Shown here piece by piece: positions 36,135-46,011 of a DNA stretch of 54,947 nt. Both the position numbers and the translations under genes were made by a program. Origin of the DNA: Flavobacterium sp. MedPE-SWcel (lineage in GTDB: Bacteria; Bacteroidota; Bacteroidia; Flavobacteriales; Flavobacteriaceae); NCBI GenBank assembly GCA_001874325.1, contig MPCW01000015.1, positions 1 to 54,947 on the forward strand, written 5' to 3'. Under the pieces are notes generated by a model. The model worked only from the letters and a program-made list of their open reading frames with translations, was not told the origin of the DNA and did no database searches. Position 1 is the first letter of the stretch. Every line of letters starts with the position of its first letter.

Positions 36135-37880
36135 TTATTTTAACTGAATGTGTAATTCATTAAGTTGTGCATCGTCAATTGCAGATGGTGCATCAATCAT
36201 TACATCACGACCAGAGTTGTTTTTAGGGAAAGCAATAAAGTCTCTAATTGTTTCTTGCCCGCCTAATATTGCAACAAGTCTATCGAACCCAAAAGCAAGA
36301 CCTCCGTGTGGTGGTGCTCCGTATTGGAAAGCATCCATAAGGAAACCAAACTGTTCTTTTGCTTCTTCTTCTGTGAAACCTAAGTATTTAAACATTAGTT
36401 TTTGCGTTTCAGCATCGTGTATTCTAATAGATCCACCTCCAATTTCGTTACCATTTAAGATAAGGTCATAAGCATTAGCTCTCACTTTTGCAGGATCTGT
36501 TTCTAGTAATGGTAAGTCTTCTGGTTTTGGTGATGTGAATGGGTGGTGCATAGCATGGAATCTTTCCGTTTCCTCATCCCATTCTAATAATGGGAAGTCC
36601 ATTACCCATAATGGTGCAAATACCTCAGGGTTTCTTAATCCTAAACGCTCTGCAAGTTCCATACGTAACGCGCTCATGCGTGCACGAGTTTTGTTTGTGT
36701 CCCCGCTTAGTATTAATATAAGGTCACCTGGATTTGCTCCAGTTGCTTCTGCCCATTTTTTAAGGTCGTCTTGGTCGTAAAATTTATCTACAGATGATTT
36801 TATAGTACCATCTTCGTTATATTTTGCATAAACCATTCCTGTAGCACCTACTTGTGGGCGTTTTACCCAGTCGATAAGTTTATCTATTTCTTTACGTGTG
36901 TAGCTTGCACAACCTGGGGCTGCTATACCTACAACTAGTTCAGACTCATTAAATACCTTAAATTCTTTATGTTGTGTTACCTCGTTAAGTTCGCCAAACT
37001 CCATACCAAAACGAATGTCTGGTTTGTCGTTACCATATTTGCGCATAGCATCATCATAAGTCATTCTTGGGAATGCTCCTGTGTCTATACCTTTTAGATT
37101 TTTAAGTAAATGACTTGCTAGTCCTTCAAATGTTTGTACAATGTCTTCTTGTTCTACAAACGCCATTTCGCAGTCTATTTGTGTAAACTCTGGCTGGCGG
37201 TCAGCACGAAGATCTTCATCTCTAAAACATTTTACAATCTGGAAATATTTATCCATACCACCCACCATAAGCAATTGCTTAAATGTTTGTGGCGATTGTG
37301 GTAGTGCATAGAACTGTTTTTCGTTCATACGACTTGGTACAATAAAATCACGTGCACCTTCTGGTGTCGATTTTATTAGTACAGGTGTTTCTACTTCTAT
37401 AAATCCTTCTTTCGAAAGGTAGTTTCTTACTTCTATTGCTACTTTATGACGGAATAATAAACTGTTTTTTACAGGATTTCTTCTAATGTCTAGGTAACGA
37501 TATTTCATTCTAATATCTTCTCCACCATCAGTTTCATCTTCAATAGTAAAAGGAGGAGTTAATGCTTCGTTAAGTACAGTAAGCTCGCTTACTAATATTT
37601 CTATATTACCAGTAGGCATTTTAGGATTTTTAGATTCCCTTTCTATAACTGTACCCTTAACTTTTACAACAAATTCTCTACCAAGCGTTTCAGCTAGTTT
37701 AAAAACAGTTTCGTCAGTACGTTTTTCATCAAAAATAAGTTGAGTAACACCATAACGATCTCTAATGTCTGTCCAGACAAGGAATCCTTTGTTACGTGTT
37801 TTTTGCACCCATCCTGATAGGGTTACTTCTTGATTGATATGCGACTCGTTAAGTTCGCCGCAATTATGACTTCTGTACAT
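36135..37880 (-). CDS. aspS: Aspartyl-tRNA synthetase
   Basis: 581 residues, bacterial class II type. An N-terminal OB-fold binds the anticodon ([21 protein letters not shown], about 21-41; begins [10 protein letters not shown]). Catalytic motifs: motif 2 region [18 protein letters not shown] (about 214-231) and motif 3 [11 protein letters not shown] (about 538-548). The GAD insertion lies between (about 290-400). Length typical (E. coli 590). Single-gene unit. Confidence 0.97.
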   Translation of the reverse strand: MYRSHNCGELNESHINQEVTLSGWVQKTRNKGFLVWTDIRDRYGVTQLIFDEKRTDETVFKLAETLGREFVVKVKGTVIERESKNPKMPTGNIEILVSELTVLNEALTPPFTIEDETDGGEDIRMKYRYLDIRRNPVKNSLLFRHKVAIEVRNYLSKEGFIEVETPVLIKSTPEGARDFIVPSRMNEKQFYALPQSPQTFKQLLMVGGMDKYFQIVKCFRDEDLRADRQPEFTQIDCEMAFVEQEDIVQTFEGLASHLLKNLKGIDTGAFPRMTYDDAMRKYGNDKPDIRFGMEFGELNEVTQHKEFKVFNESELVVGIAAPGCASYTRKEIDKLIDWVKRPQVGATGMVYAKYNEDGTIKSSVDKFYDQDDLKKWAEATGANPGDLILILSGDTNKTRARMSALRMELAERLGLRNPEVFAPLWVMDFPLLEWDEETERFHAMHHPFTSPKPEDLPLLETDPAKVRANAYDLILNGNEIGGGSIRIHDAETQKLMFKYLGFTEEEAKEQFGFLMDAFQYGAPPHGGLAFGFDRLVAILGGQETIRDFIAFPKNNSGRDVMIDAPSAIDDAQLNELHIQLK

Positions 37881-37899
37881 TATATAGAATTTTAGAGTG

Positions 37900-37907
37900 C
37901 AAATTTA
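37900..37907 (-). promoter_or_regulatory. Candidate -7 element for aspS
   Basis: TAAATTTG on the minus strand, 19 nt upstream of the ATG. No -33 box at normal spacing. Confidence 0.42.
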
Positions 37908-37947
37908 GTAACTATTACGAATTATGCTTACTATAGGTATTTAAATA

Positions 37948-38514
37948 TTAGCGAAAGTCTATTTTTTTGCTCTTATCAGTCTCTATAAAAGAGTCTATAA
38001 TGGCGTCTATAGCAGGCTGATATTTTTCTCTACGATCAACAAGTGTCCATACTACAACTTGATAATAATTGTTTCTACCCTCTATACACGCAAACTTCCA
38101 GTAAATGCTAACACCTTCTGTTGTTCCAGTAATATCCATTACTTGTGCATCTAGATTATTTATTTCTAGTGACTTTATTTTGGGTTTACTATCAAAACTT
38201 AATGATGTTTCGAGACCTACCCACGCAAGTTCAGTATAGTCGTTAAGGTCTGAAGTGTAATGTTCTTCTAGCCCATTGTTTACAAGAGTTTCCTGAAATT
38301 CATTTTTTGGTTCATGTATAACTACTACATAAAATTCTCTAAGTTGATTTTTGTATTGTAATGATGCATAGTCATTTAGATCATTTGTTTCTGAAAGAAA
38401 TTCAGGGATTTCTAAACTATATAAGCCTCTAATTTTTAAAATTTTAGTTTTATTGCTATCGCAAGATGATAGTATTAATGCAATAATAGCGATTATAAAG
38501 ATGTTCTTTTTCAT
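37948..38514 (-). CDS. Hypothetical lipoprotein, possibly PsbP/DcrB-like
   Basis: 188 residues from the ATG at 38514; a 14-codon upstream extension lacks signal-peptide features and was dropped. Signal peptide with core IFIIAIIALIL and lipobox LSSC, acylated C18. The mature part has alternating beta and helical character, starting with YSLEIPEFL and ending with IDAIIDSFIETDK, a layout recalling PsbP/DcrB-like lipoproteins; that link is a guess from pattern only. It lies between aspS and the TlpA genes, divergent from the latter. Probably envelope-anchored. Confidence 0.65.
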   Translation of the reverse strand: MKKNIFIIAIIALILSSCDSNKTKILKIRGLYSLEIPEFLSETNDLNDYASLQYKNQLREFYVVVIHEPKNEFQETLVNNGLEEHYTSDLNDYTELAWVGLETSLSFDSKPKIKSLEINNLDAQVMDITGTTEGVSIYWKFACIEGRNNYYQVVVWTLVDRREKYQPAIDAIIDSFIETDKSKKIDFR

Positions 38515-38674
38515 GATTGTTTTAATGTATACTGCGGTATATGATTGATGGTGCAAAGTAAATAAATTGAGATGGATAAATTTGATTTAATGGGTGTTGT
38601 GTTGTTTTTTAATATTTTATACTGAAAACTAAACCGCTAAAAAACTATTTTTACAAAAACTAATTATCAAAATT

Positions 38675-39655
38675 ATGAAAAAACTAATAGCACTATGCCT
38701 GTTAATAGTAGGTAACATTTATGCTCAAACGGATCAATTAACCTTCTCGGCGATTATAAAAAACAGAAATAGCGATTCGCTTACTGTACAGTCTAAAGGA
38801 ATGAAAAAAGTTATCGTTGCCGATAAAAAAGGAAACTTTAAAGATAGTTTTGCTGTAGATGCGGGACTGTATCAAGTTTTTGATGGTAAAGAATATACAA
38901 TGGTATATCTTGATAATAGTTATAACCTTACTATGACACTAGATGCTAAAGCATTTGACAAGACACTTAAGTACACAGGTAAAGGAGCTAGGGAGAATAA
39001 TTTTCTTGCTGAAAAAATGCGAAACGATGGTTCGTTAATTGGTAAGTTACAAGATAACCCTAAAGGGGCTAGTAAGGTGATGGATGAAAGACAAAGCAGA
39101 TTAGAGTCTAAGTTAGCAGATACTAAAATGAGTACAGCTTTTAGAACGATGATGGGTAAAGTGCTTTCTCAGGAGAAAATGCAAATTGATAAGATGATAA
39201 AGAAGATGATAGAGGGCGAAAAGATGGTAGGTAAACCGTCGGCGTCTTTTACTTATGAAAATCATAAAGGAGGTACTACTAGTTTAAAAGATTTTAGAGG
39301 GAAGTATGTGTATATAGATGTGTGGGCTACTTGGTGTGGACCATGTATAGGAGAGATTCCTCATTTACAAAAACTAGAGAAAGAGTTTCATGGTAAAAAG
39401 ATTGCTTTTGTAAGTATATCTGTAGATAAACAAAAGAGTCACGATAAGTGGTCGAAGTTTGTTGATAAAAGATCATTAGGAGGTGTACAGCTTATGGCTG
39501 ATAAAGACTGGAAATCTGATTTTATAAAATCGTATGGTATACAATCGATACCTCGTTTCATTTTACTAGACCCTAAAGGTAATATCGTGAAGTGGGATGC
39601 TGCTAGACCATCTGACCCAAGATTAAAAACATTATTAAACAAGCTTTTAAAGTAA
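38675..39655 (+). CDS. TlpA-like thioredoxin, first of a tandem pair
   Basis: 326 residues. Signal peptide (1-18, ending IYAQ) sends it across the inner membrane. Residues 20-110 form a beta-rich N-terminal region like DUF4369-type domains, followed by a helical charged stretch. The thioredoxin domain (about 185-326) has the active site WATWCGPC with C221 and C224, and the cis-proline region IQSIPRFILLDPKGN. Expected to reduce or exchange disulfides in the periplasm; partners unknown. 26 bp before its paralogue, so probably one transcript. Confidence 0.92.
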   Translation: MKKLIALCLLIVGNIYAQTDQLTFSAIIKNRNSDSLTVQSKGMKKVIVADKKGNFKDSFAVDAGLYQVFDGKEYTMVYLDNSYNLTMTLDAKAFDKTLKYTGKGARENNFLAEKMRNDGSLIGKLQDNPKGASKVMDERQSRLESKLADTKMSTAFRTMMGKVLSQEKMQIDKMIKKMIEGEKMVGKPSASFTYENHKGGTTSLKDFRGKYVYIDVWATWCGPCIGEIPHLQKLEKEFHGKKIAFVSISVDKQKSHDKWSKFVDKRSLGGVQLMADKDWKSDFIKSYGIQSIPRFILLDPKGNIVKWDAARPSDPRLKTLLNKLLK

Positions 39656-39681
39656 TACCTATTATATAGTACTCAATTTAG

Positions 39682-40677
39682 ATGAAAAAGATATTGTTAT
39701 TACTACTCGTGTGTAGTAGTGTGTTTGCGCAGTCAGAAATTCAGAACTTTAAGGGAACGATTAAAAATAACACGGCAGACTCTGTTGTGGTTAATAACCT
39801 TAGAGGTACTTGGCGTAAAGCTTATGCGCTAGACGCACAGGGGAATTTTTCTGGACGATTGCAGCAAGGGTTAAACACTTTTGTATTAAAGTATCTGGAT
39901 AAAGATATTACACTGTTTTTGGGTAATGATACTGATATAACCATTACGGCTGATGCCAATGACTTAGTAACAACACTAGACCTTAAGGGGAGTGGTGCTG
40001 GTATTAAAGAGAGTGTTTTTTTAGCAGATGTAGCACGAGATAAGCAGAAGTTAGTAGCACAATTTAAAAAGGAAGGAAGTAAAGAAGAGCTAGAAGAGGC
40101 TGTTTCTAGTATGATTGATTCTTGGGAATCGCGACTTAAAAAGGAGTCTTTTAATTTTATGTTTAAGAGTACTACAGGGTTTAAGTTGATTCAGATAGAC
40201 CGTAAACGTTTGCCTTTTAAAATATATAGCGAAGTTGTAGCAGCAAGATTAATAGGTAAACCTTCGCCAACATTTACTTATGAGAATTATAAAGGAGGTA
40301 CTACGAGTCTAGAAGATTTTAAAGGCAAATATGTATATATAGATGTGTGGGCTACCTGGTGTGGACCTTGCAGAAAAGAGATTCCTCATTTAAAAAAGAT
40401 AGAGAAGAAGTACCATGGCAAGAAAATAGCTTTTATAAGTATCTCTATAGATAAAGCAAAAGATCATGAAAAATGGGAGCAACTAGTAGAGAAGGAGTCA
40501 TTAAGTGGTGTACAGTTGATTGCTGATAAGGACTGGAAATCTGATTTTACTATGGCCTATGGTATACAATCGATACCGCGCTTTATATTAATAGACCCTA
40601 AGGGTAATGTAGTTAACGCAAATGCACCACGACCGTCAGATCCTGATTTACAAAGTGTTCTAAACAGCTTATTGTAA
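39682..40677 (+). CDS. TlpA-like thioredoxin, second of a tandem pair
   Basis: 331 residues. Signal peptide (1-16, ending VFAQ). N-terminal region (about 18-115) has the same fold pattern as its neighbour but little sequence identity. The thioredoxin domain (about 190-331) is nearly the same, with WATWCGPC (C227, C230) and IQSIPRFILIDPKGN. The residues after CGPC differ (RKEIP here, IGEIP in the neighbour), which can shift redox potential. Likely a local duplication with separate substrate or partner binding through the N-terminal region. Confidence 0.92.
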   Translation: MKKILLLLLVCSSVFAQSEIQNFKGTIKNNTADSVVVNNLRGTWRKAYALDAQGNFSGRLQQGLNTFVLKYLDKDITLFLGNDTDITITADANDLVTTLDLKGSGAGIKESVFLADVARDKQKLVAQFKKEGSKEELEEAVSSMIDSWESRLKKESFNFMFKSTTGFKLIQIDRKRLPFKIYSEVVAARLIGKPSPTFTYENYKGGTTSLEDFKGKYVYIDVWATWCGPCRKEIPHLKKIEKKYHGKKIAFISISIDKAKDHEKWEQLVEKESLSGVQLIADKDWKSDFTMAYGIQSIPRFILIDPKGNVVNANAPRPSDPDLQSVLNSLL

Positions 40678-40761
40678 GTTATTACTTGCCTAAATAGGGT
40701 TAAAAACTCTCAATGTTACCAAATTGTTAAGCAAATGTTTTTTTAATGTGAAATGTTTTCG

Positions 40762-40769
40762 TACATTTG
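40762..40769 (+). promoter_or_regulatory. Candidate -7 element for the YwqK-like gene
   Basis: TACATTTG, 29 nt upstream of the ATG at 40799. No clear -33 TTG at normal spacing. Confidence 0.5.
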
Positions 40770-40798
40770 TGTATAAGTTATTTAGAATTAAACACGAG

Positions 40799-41152
40799 AT
40801 GAGTATGAAAAAGATGATCATAGCAGCATTTGTGCTGTCAGCAGGAGTTTTATCCGCACAAGAAATAAAGCCAAAATTCGAGATAGAAAACCAAATGGTA
40901 AAAGCTACATACTATTATGATAATGGTAATGTAAAGCAAGAAGGTTTTTATAAAGATGGTAAACTACACGGAAAGTGGGTTGCTTATAACGAAAATGGAT
41001 CGAAACAATCCATAGGAGAATATGAAAACGGAACGAAAGCCGGGAAGTGGTTTTTTTGGAACGAAAGTTCTCTAAATGAAGTGGATTATACAGATAGTAG
41101 GATTGCTGATATTAAGAAGTGGTCTAGAGATGCTATCGTTGTAAACAAGTAA
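40799..41152 (+). CDS. Small secreted YwqK/MORN-like repeat protein
   Basis: 117 residues from the ATG at 40799 (or 115 from 40805). The frame runs upstream to 40724 but crosses a TACATTTG promoter element, so the longer start is unlikely. Signal peptide MSMKKMIIAAFVLSAGVLSAQ, shown to residue 20 at the final A. Then two to three repeats of the type YDNGNVKQEGFYKDGKLHGKW and GEYENGTKAGKW, the first being cut at 20 letters as YDNGNVKQEGFYKDGKLHGK. These resemble YwqK-type repeats, often labelled antitoxin, but no toxin gene is near and an antitoxin role is unsupported. Confidence 0.85.
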   Translation: MSMKKMIIAAFVLSAGVLSAQEIKPKFEIENQMVKATYYYDNGNVKQEGFYKDGKLHGKWVAYNENGSKQSIGEYENGTKAGKWFFWNESSLNEVDYTDSRIADIKKWSRDAIVVNK

Positions 41153-41184
41153 ACGGCACTACAATATTTGTTACTTGTTTAGGG

Positions 41185-41217
41185 AAAGGCTGTAATAGTA
41201 TTACAGCCTTTTTTTTA
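41185..41217 (+). terminator. Rho-independent terminator after the YwqK-like gene
   Basis: Perfect 12-bp-arm hairpin AAAGGCTGTAAT, loop AGT, complement, followed by eight T. Confidence 0.9.
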
Positions 41218-41291
41218 TTGCCAAGATGTAAGGATTGTTTTCTTATAGAGAATTTTACTAGACTTTTTTACATAAACTCACAACTGTAACG

Positions 41292-41326
41292 AAAAAAGGG
41301 CTAATCTGTATAGATTAGCCCTTTTT
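41292..41326 (-). terminator. Terminator of the RND efflux operon
   Basis: AAAAAGGGCTAATCT, loop GTAT, and the perfect complement; the A run on the left gives the U-tract. 19 bp past the permease stop. Nothing else is seen in the 75 bp between this and the preceding terminator. Confidence 0.88.
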
Positions 41327-41344
41327 GAATTAATTATTTAGTAT

Positions 41345-44300
41345 TTATGAAACAGTATTAGGTTTCTTTCTTAATCTTAGTTTTAGTTTTTGTAACATAA
41401 AGAACATTACAGGTACAATTACTAAGGTAAGGAATGTTGCAAAGATAAGACCGTAAATTACCGTTTTAGCTAATGGTCCCCAGAAGATTACATTATCTCC
41501 ACCAATGTATATTCTTGGATCATAATCGATAAGTAAACTAAAGAAGTCGATATTAAGCCCTATTGCTAATGGTACAAGTCCTAGTATTGTAGTAATTGCA
41601 GTAAGTAATACTGGACGTAAACGAGAACGTCCACCCTCTACAACAATTTCACGATACTCTTCTCTTGTAAGCATTGCTTTGTCATCATCAGCAAGTCCTT
41701 TCTCGGCTAGTTTTCTATCTATAAGCAGTTGTGTATAATCTATAAGTACAATGGCATTATTTACCACAATACCTGCTAATGATATAATACCCATCATGGT
41801 CATGATAATAATAAAGTCATCACCAGATATAATCATACCCCAGAATACACCACCAAAGCTAAATAGTACCGAAACCATAATAATAACTGGCTTAGATATA
41901 GAGTTAAATTGTGCCACAAGAATAAGAACAATACCACCAAGTGCAATAAGTAATGCTTTTACTAAGAAGCTCATATTGTTAGACTGCTCTTCTTGTTCTC
42001 CTGTAAAGGCATATGTTATTTCGTTAGGCATTTTGTAATTGATAAGCTCACTCTGAATTTTAGCTACAATTTCATTACCATTATAACCACCCATTACATT
42101 TGAGTATACTGTAATAACTCTCTTTAAGTTCTTTCTCTTAATAGTGTTATAAGTAACCGTGTTTTTATTGGTTGTTATAGCAGAGATAGGTACTTGTACT
42201 AATTTACCTGTTGCTTGATCACGAAAAGTGATAGGCTGGTTGTATAGTATGTCCTTATTATCGCGTTGTGCTTCTTCAAGTCTTACATTAATTTCATAGT
42301 CATCTTTACCTTCTTTGTAAGTAGAAGCTTTTTCACCATATATAGATCTACGTAATGTTTCACCTACTTTACCAGATGTAATACCTAGCTCTCCTGCTTT
42401 GTCTATATCTACAGTAACATCAATACCTGGTTTTTGCTTGTTTACATCAATTTTAAGCTCTTCTATACCAGGAATGTTTTTCTTGTTGATGAAGTCTCGT
42501 AAATTTTCTGCTTGAATAAGCATTTCAGTATAATTTTCTCCTGTAACCTCAATGTTAATTGGGTATCCTGCTGGAGGACCTGCTGGATCTTTCTCTACAA
42601 TTACCGATACACCTGCGTAACCTTTTACAGCGCCACGTACCTCTTCCATTACATCAATACTATTAATACCTTTTCGGTATTTGTATTCTCTCATGGTAAG
42701 TGTAATTTTCCCTCGGTGTGGCATATCACTTTCAGATCCACCATCTGTTTGAGGGTTACCAGCTCCTTGACCTACTTGTGCAACTGCACTTTCTATCATA
42801 TAGTTTTCTTCGCCATCAATATATTTGTTGGCTACAGCATATACTTGCTTTTCTACCTCTTTAGTAAACTCATTGGTTTTTTCAATATCAGTTCCTTCTG
42901 GGAATTCGATATAAACCATAATTTGGTTTGGCTGATTCTCTGGGAAGAACAATACATTAGGCTTACTAACACCTATAGCTACAAACGAGAATATAAGTAA
43001 TAGGAATGTACCAATAAAAAATAATCGTGGTCTCCAACCCTTTAAGGCAAAGTCAAGGAAGTTTTTATACTTGTTCTCTAACCATACAAGCCCGTTGTTC
43101 TGGAAACGTTCCATTCTTTTTGCAAGGAAGTACTTGTAAACCCATAGCATAATAACAAAGAATAACATTAGGTTACCTATTCCCTTAAATGCTCCTGAGC
43201 CATTAGATAGTCCTGCTGCTAAAATTAACGCTCCTATAATACCTAATATAAGGCTGATGCGTATCATTTTTTTACGCGTCATTTTGCCTTCCTCTAGCTT
43301 CATAAACTCAGAAGTAAACATGGCGTTAATAATTAGGGCTACAAATAATGATGACCCTAATACAATAGAAAGCGTCATTGGGAAATATATCATGAATTTA
43401 CCCATAGTACCAGGCCATAAACCTAGTGGGAAGAAAGCGGCTAGTGTAGTAGCGGTAGAGGCAATAATAGGCCAAGCAATTTCGCCAATACCTTCTATTG
43501 CGGCTTTTTTACGCGACATACCCTGACTCATTAATGAGTACACGTTTTCTACAACCACAATACCATTATCTACCAGCATACCAAGCCCCATTACTAGTGC
43601 AAAAAGTACCATAGTATTTAGTGTAATACCTAGTGCGCTTAATATCATGTATGACATGAACATAGATAGTGGTATGGCAATACCTACAAACATTGCATTA
43701 CGCAACCCAAGGAAGAACATAAGTACTATAACTACTAGTAGTACCCCAAAGATAATGTTGTTTACAAGGTCGTCTACCTGTGTAATAGTACGAGAAGATT
43801 GATCGTTTGCATAACTTACCTTAAGATCTTTAGGGAAATAGTTTGCACGAGCTTCTTCTATAATTTGTCTTGTACCATCTACGGCCTCAACCATGTTTTT
43901 ACCACTTCGCTTCTTGATGTCAAGCATTACTACAGGCTGCCCGTATTCTCTGGCATATGTAGTTCTCTCTTTTTCTTTAAAAGTAATAGTAGCAATATCT
44001 TTAAGATATACTTTTCCGTCATCCTTTTTTACAATGATGTCTTCTAGTTGCGAAGGTCTGTCTATTTCACCTATTACACGGATGTTCTTTTTAATACCAT
44101 CGCTTGTAACACTACCACCAGATACTGTTTTGTTTTCGAACTTAACAGCATTTATAATATCGTCAAAACTTACCATTGCAGAAGACATTTTGTACATGTC
44201 TACAGCAATTTCTACTTCTTTATCTTCGGCTCCACGAATGGCTGCTTCTTTAATTTGTGGTAAACGCTCAATACGATCTTCAAGGTACTCAGCATATTCT

Positions 44301-44803
44301 TTAAGTTGCTCTGATGTAAAATCTCCTGTAAGGTTTACATTAAGTATAGGGGTTTCCTCGGCAATATTAAGGTCAAAAACGTTAGGTTCTACCTTTGCGC
44401 CACCATCTAGTGTAGGCCACTCAGTATCGGCTTTTACCTTATCTACTTCGTCTTTTACCTTTTGCTTAGCATCTTGTACAGTAATATCTTCATCAAACTC
44501 TACAAGTATCATAGAGTAATCTTCTAGCGTGTTTGATGTAATTTCTGTAACTCCAGATATGTTGTCGAATTCTTCCTCTAAGGGTTTAGTAATCAATTTT
44601 TCTACGTCTACCGCCGAGTTACCAGGGTTTATAGAACTTACATATATTTTTGTCTCGATAATTTCTGGGAAATTTTCTCGAGGCATCGAATAGTATGACA
44701 ATAGTCCACCAAGGAATAAAATAGCAGTAATAACATATACTGTCATTTTATTATTTATTGCCCAGGTAGATATGGCAAAGTTTTTTTCTATTTTCTTACT
44801 CAT
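41345..44803 (-). CDS. RND efflux permease (AcrB/MexB-like family)
   Basis: 1152 residues, about 100 longer than AcrB. Inner-membrane proton-driven pump of a tripartite system. Typical RND layout: TM1 near 20, first porter loop, TM2-6, second porter loop and TM8-12. The extra length lies at about 500-560 between TM6 and TM7, with two additional hydrophobic stretches (MIRISLILGIIGALILAAGL and GIGNLMLFFVIMLWVYKYFL). In TM4 the AcrB Asp-Asp pair is Asp-Asn (LVDNGIVVVEN), and the TM10 lysine position reads GIVVNNAIVLID. Last gene of the efflux operon. Substrates unknown; multidrug export is inferred from family and TetR control. Confidence 0.93.
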   Translation of the reverse strand: MSKKIEKNFAISTWAINNKMTVYVITAILFLGGLLSYYSMPRENFPEIIETKIYVSSINPGNSAVDVEKLITKPLEEEFDNISGVTEITSNTLEDYSMILVEFDEDITVQDAKQKVKDEVDKVKADTEWPTLDGGAKVEPNVFDLNIAEETPILNVNLTGDFTSEQLKEYAEYLEDRIERLPQIKEAAIRGAEDKEVEIAVDMYKMSSAMVSFDDIINAVKFENKTVSGGSVTSDGIKKNIRVIGEIDRPSQLEDIIVKKDDGKVYLKDIATITFKEKERTTYAREYGQPVVMLDIKKRSGKNMVEAVDGTRQIIEEARANYFPKDLKVSYANDQSSRTITQVDDLVNNIIFGVLLVVIVLMFFLGLRNAMFVGIAIPLSMFMSYMILSALGITLNTMVLFALVMGLGMLVDNGIVVVENVYSLMSQGMSRKKAAIEGIGEIAWPIIASTATTLAAFFPLGLWPGTMGKFMIYFPMTLSIVLGSSLFVALIINAMFTSEFMKLEEGKMTRKKMIRISLILGIIGALILAAGLSNGSGAFKGIGNLMLFFVIMLWVYKYFLAKRMERFQNNGLVWLENKYKNFLDFALKGWRPRLFFIGTFLLLIFSFVAIGVSKPNVLFFPENQPNQIMVYIEFPEGTDIEKTNEFTKEVEKQVYAVANKYIDGEENYMIESAVAQVGQGAGNPQTDGGSESDMPHRGKITLTMREYKYRKGINSIDVMEEVRGAVKGYAGVSVIVEKDPAGPPAGYPINIEVTGENYTEMLIQAENLRDFINKKNIPGIEELKIDVNKQKPGIDVTVDIDKAGELGITSGKVGETLRRSIYGEKASTYKEGKDDYEINVRLEEAQRDNKDILYNQPITFRDQATGKLVQVPISAITTNKNTVTYNTIKRKNLKRVITVYSNVMGGYNGNEIVAKIQSELINYKMPNEITYAFTGEQEEQSNNMSFLVKALLIALGGIVLILVAQFNSISKPVIIMVSVLFSFGGVFWGMIISGDDFIIIMTMMGIISLAGIVVNNAIVLIDYTQLLIDRKLAEKGLADDDKAMLTREEYREIVVEGGRSRLRPVLLTAITTILGLVPLAIGLNIDFFSLLIDYDPRIYIGGDNVIFWGPLAKTVIYGLIFATFLTLVIVPVMFFMLQKLKLRLRKKPNTVS

Positions 44804-44830
44804 TATATATTAGGTTTTATGAGTTGTTTA

Positions 44831-45991
44831 TTATTTTATAACTTTTACAGAAGTACCATCGGTTACATCTTTAGCACCGTCAGTTATAACCTTGTCACCT
44901 TTTTCTAGTCCTGATTTAATTTCTATTTGAGACCCAGATGTGTATCCTGTTTCTACTACTTTTTCTACAGCAGCATCATTGTTTTTCTTGTCTTTACCAA
45001 TTGTGTATACAACAAGTCTTCCACCACTTTTTTGCTGAACAATGTTTTCAGGGACTAGTAATGAGTTAGGGCTAGTGTAGTCTTCTACTTTAAGTATTGC
45101 TACTTGATTAGGGCGTAATAATTTATCTGGATTTGGTACGGCTATCTCTATACCAAAGCTTCTGTTACTAGGGTTAATGTAGTTGCTTATTTGCCTTACT
45201 TTACCTTTGTATGTTTTACCTAGTGTAGTAAAGTATACTTGTACTGGTGCACCAAGTTTTACTCGTGTAATGTATGTTTCTGGAATGCTAGCTGTAACAT
45301 ACATATCGCTAACGTTTACAATACGGAATAATGATTGCCCAGGTGCTACTACTTCACCTTTTTCTGTAGTTACCTCGTCTATAGTACCAGAGAAAGGAGC
45401 TCTTATAGCTGTTTTAGCTAGTTGCGATTGTAGTTGCATTACTACTTCCTTTTGGCTTTGTAGGTTTGTTTCTGCTTCTAGGTATTGTATCTCTGAACCT
45501 ATTTTTTGATCCCAAAGTCTTTTTTGTCTGTCAAATGTAGTTTGTGCTAATGCAAGTCGTGCTTTAGCTTGTGCTACTTGTGCGCCTAGTCCGCCATCGT
45601 CTATAGTGGCTAAAACTTGACCTTTAGCTACTCGCTGTCCTGCTTTTACATTAAGTTGTTGCAGTATACCTGCCATCTCTGGGTATATAAGTATGTTTTG
45701 TTTAGTATCTACATTACCCTGTATTTCTATATAGTGTGTAAAAGCAGTGTCTTTAAGTGTCATTACTTTTACAAGAGGTAATCTCTTTATAGTGTCTAAA
45801 CGTTCTATCGCCTCGTCAATACGAGCAAGATCGTTAGTTAGTTTCTCGTAATCTGTATGTACAGCATCGCGAGTAACTTTTATTTGCTCAAGGTCGTTAG
45901 ACTCGATAGCCTTGTCAACGTCAATTTTTTTGTCTTCACCACATGAAAATAAAAGTAGTGATAGCGAAGTGATATATAGTATGTTTTTCAT
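44831..45991 (-). CDS. RND efflux periplasmic adaptor, lipoprotein
   Basis: 386 residues; membrane-fusion protein that joins pump and outer-membrane channel. Signal peptide with lipobox LFSC, acylated C17. An unusual predicted helix-rich stretch (about 22-70) precedes the barrel-sandwich domain. The lipoyl-like halves are at GILQQLNVKAGQRVAKGQ and APFSGTIDEVTTEKGEVV, either side of a coiled-coil hairpin rich in Gln/Ala/Leu (about 135-190), then the beta-barrel and membrane-proximal domains. 27 bp before the permease and 20 bp after tolC. Confidence 0.93.
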   Translation of the reverse strand: MKNILYITSLSLLLFSCGEDKKIDVDKAIESNDLEQIKVTRDAVHTDYEKLTNDLARIDEAIERLDTIKRLPLVKVMTLKDTAFTHYIEIQGNVDTKQNILIYPEMAGILQQLNVKAGQRVAKGQVLATIDDGGLGAQVAQAKARLALAQTTFDRQKRLWDQKIGSEIQYLEAETNLQSQKEVVMQLQSQLAKTAIRAPFSGTIDEVTTEKGEVVAPGQSLFRIVNVSDMYVTASIPETYITRVKLGAPVQVYFTTLGKTYKGKVRQISNYINPSNRSFGIEIAVPNPDKLLRPNQVAILKVEDYTSPNSLLVPENIVQQKSGGRLVVYTIGKDKKNNDAAVEKVVETGYTSGSQIEIKSGLEKGDKVITDGAKDVTDGTSVKVIK

Positions 45992-46011
45992 TTCTAATTT
46001 ATTTTAATAAT

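Noticed and set aside
40724..41152. YwqK-like gene as the antitoxin of a toxin-antitoxin pair
   Set aside because: It has a signal peptide, stands alone between two terminators or promoters, and has no toxin partner; the antitoxin label is only a family name.
42512..43000. Open frame of 162 codons on the plus strand inside the RND permease gene
   Set aside because: Fully antisense to a conserved gene, Cys/Phe/Tyr-rich composition, no promoter; a shadow frame. The same holds for 43893-44519.
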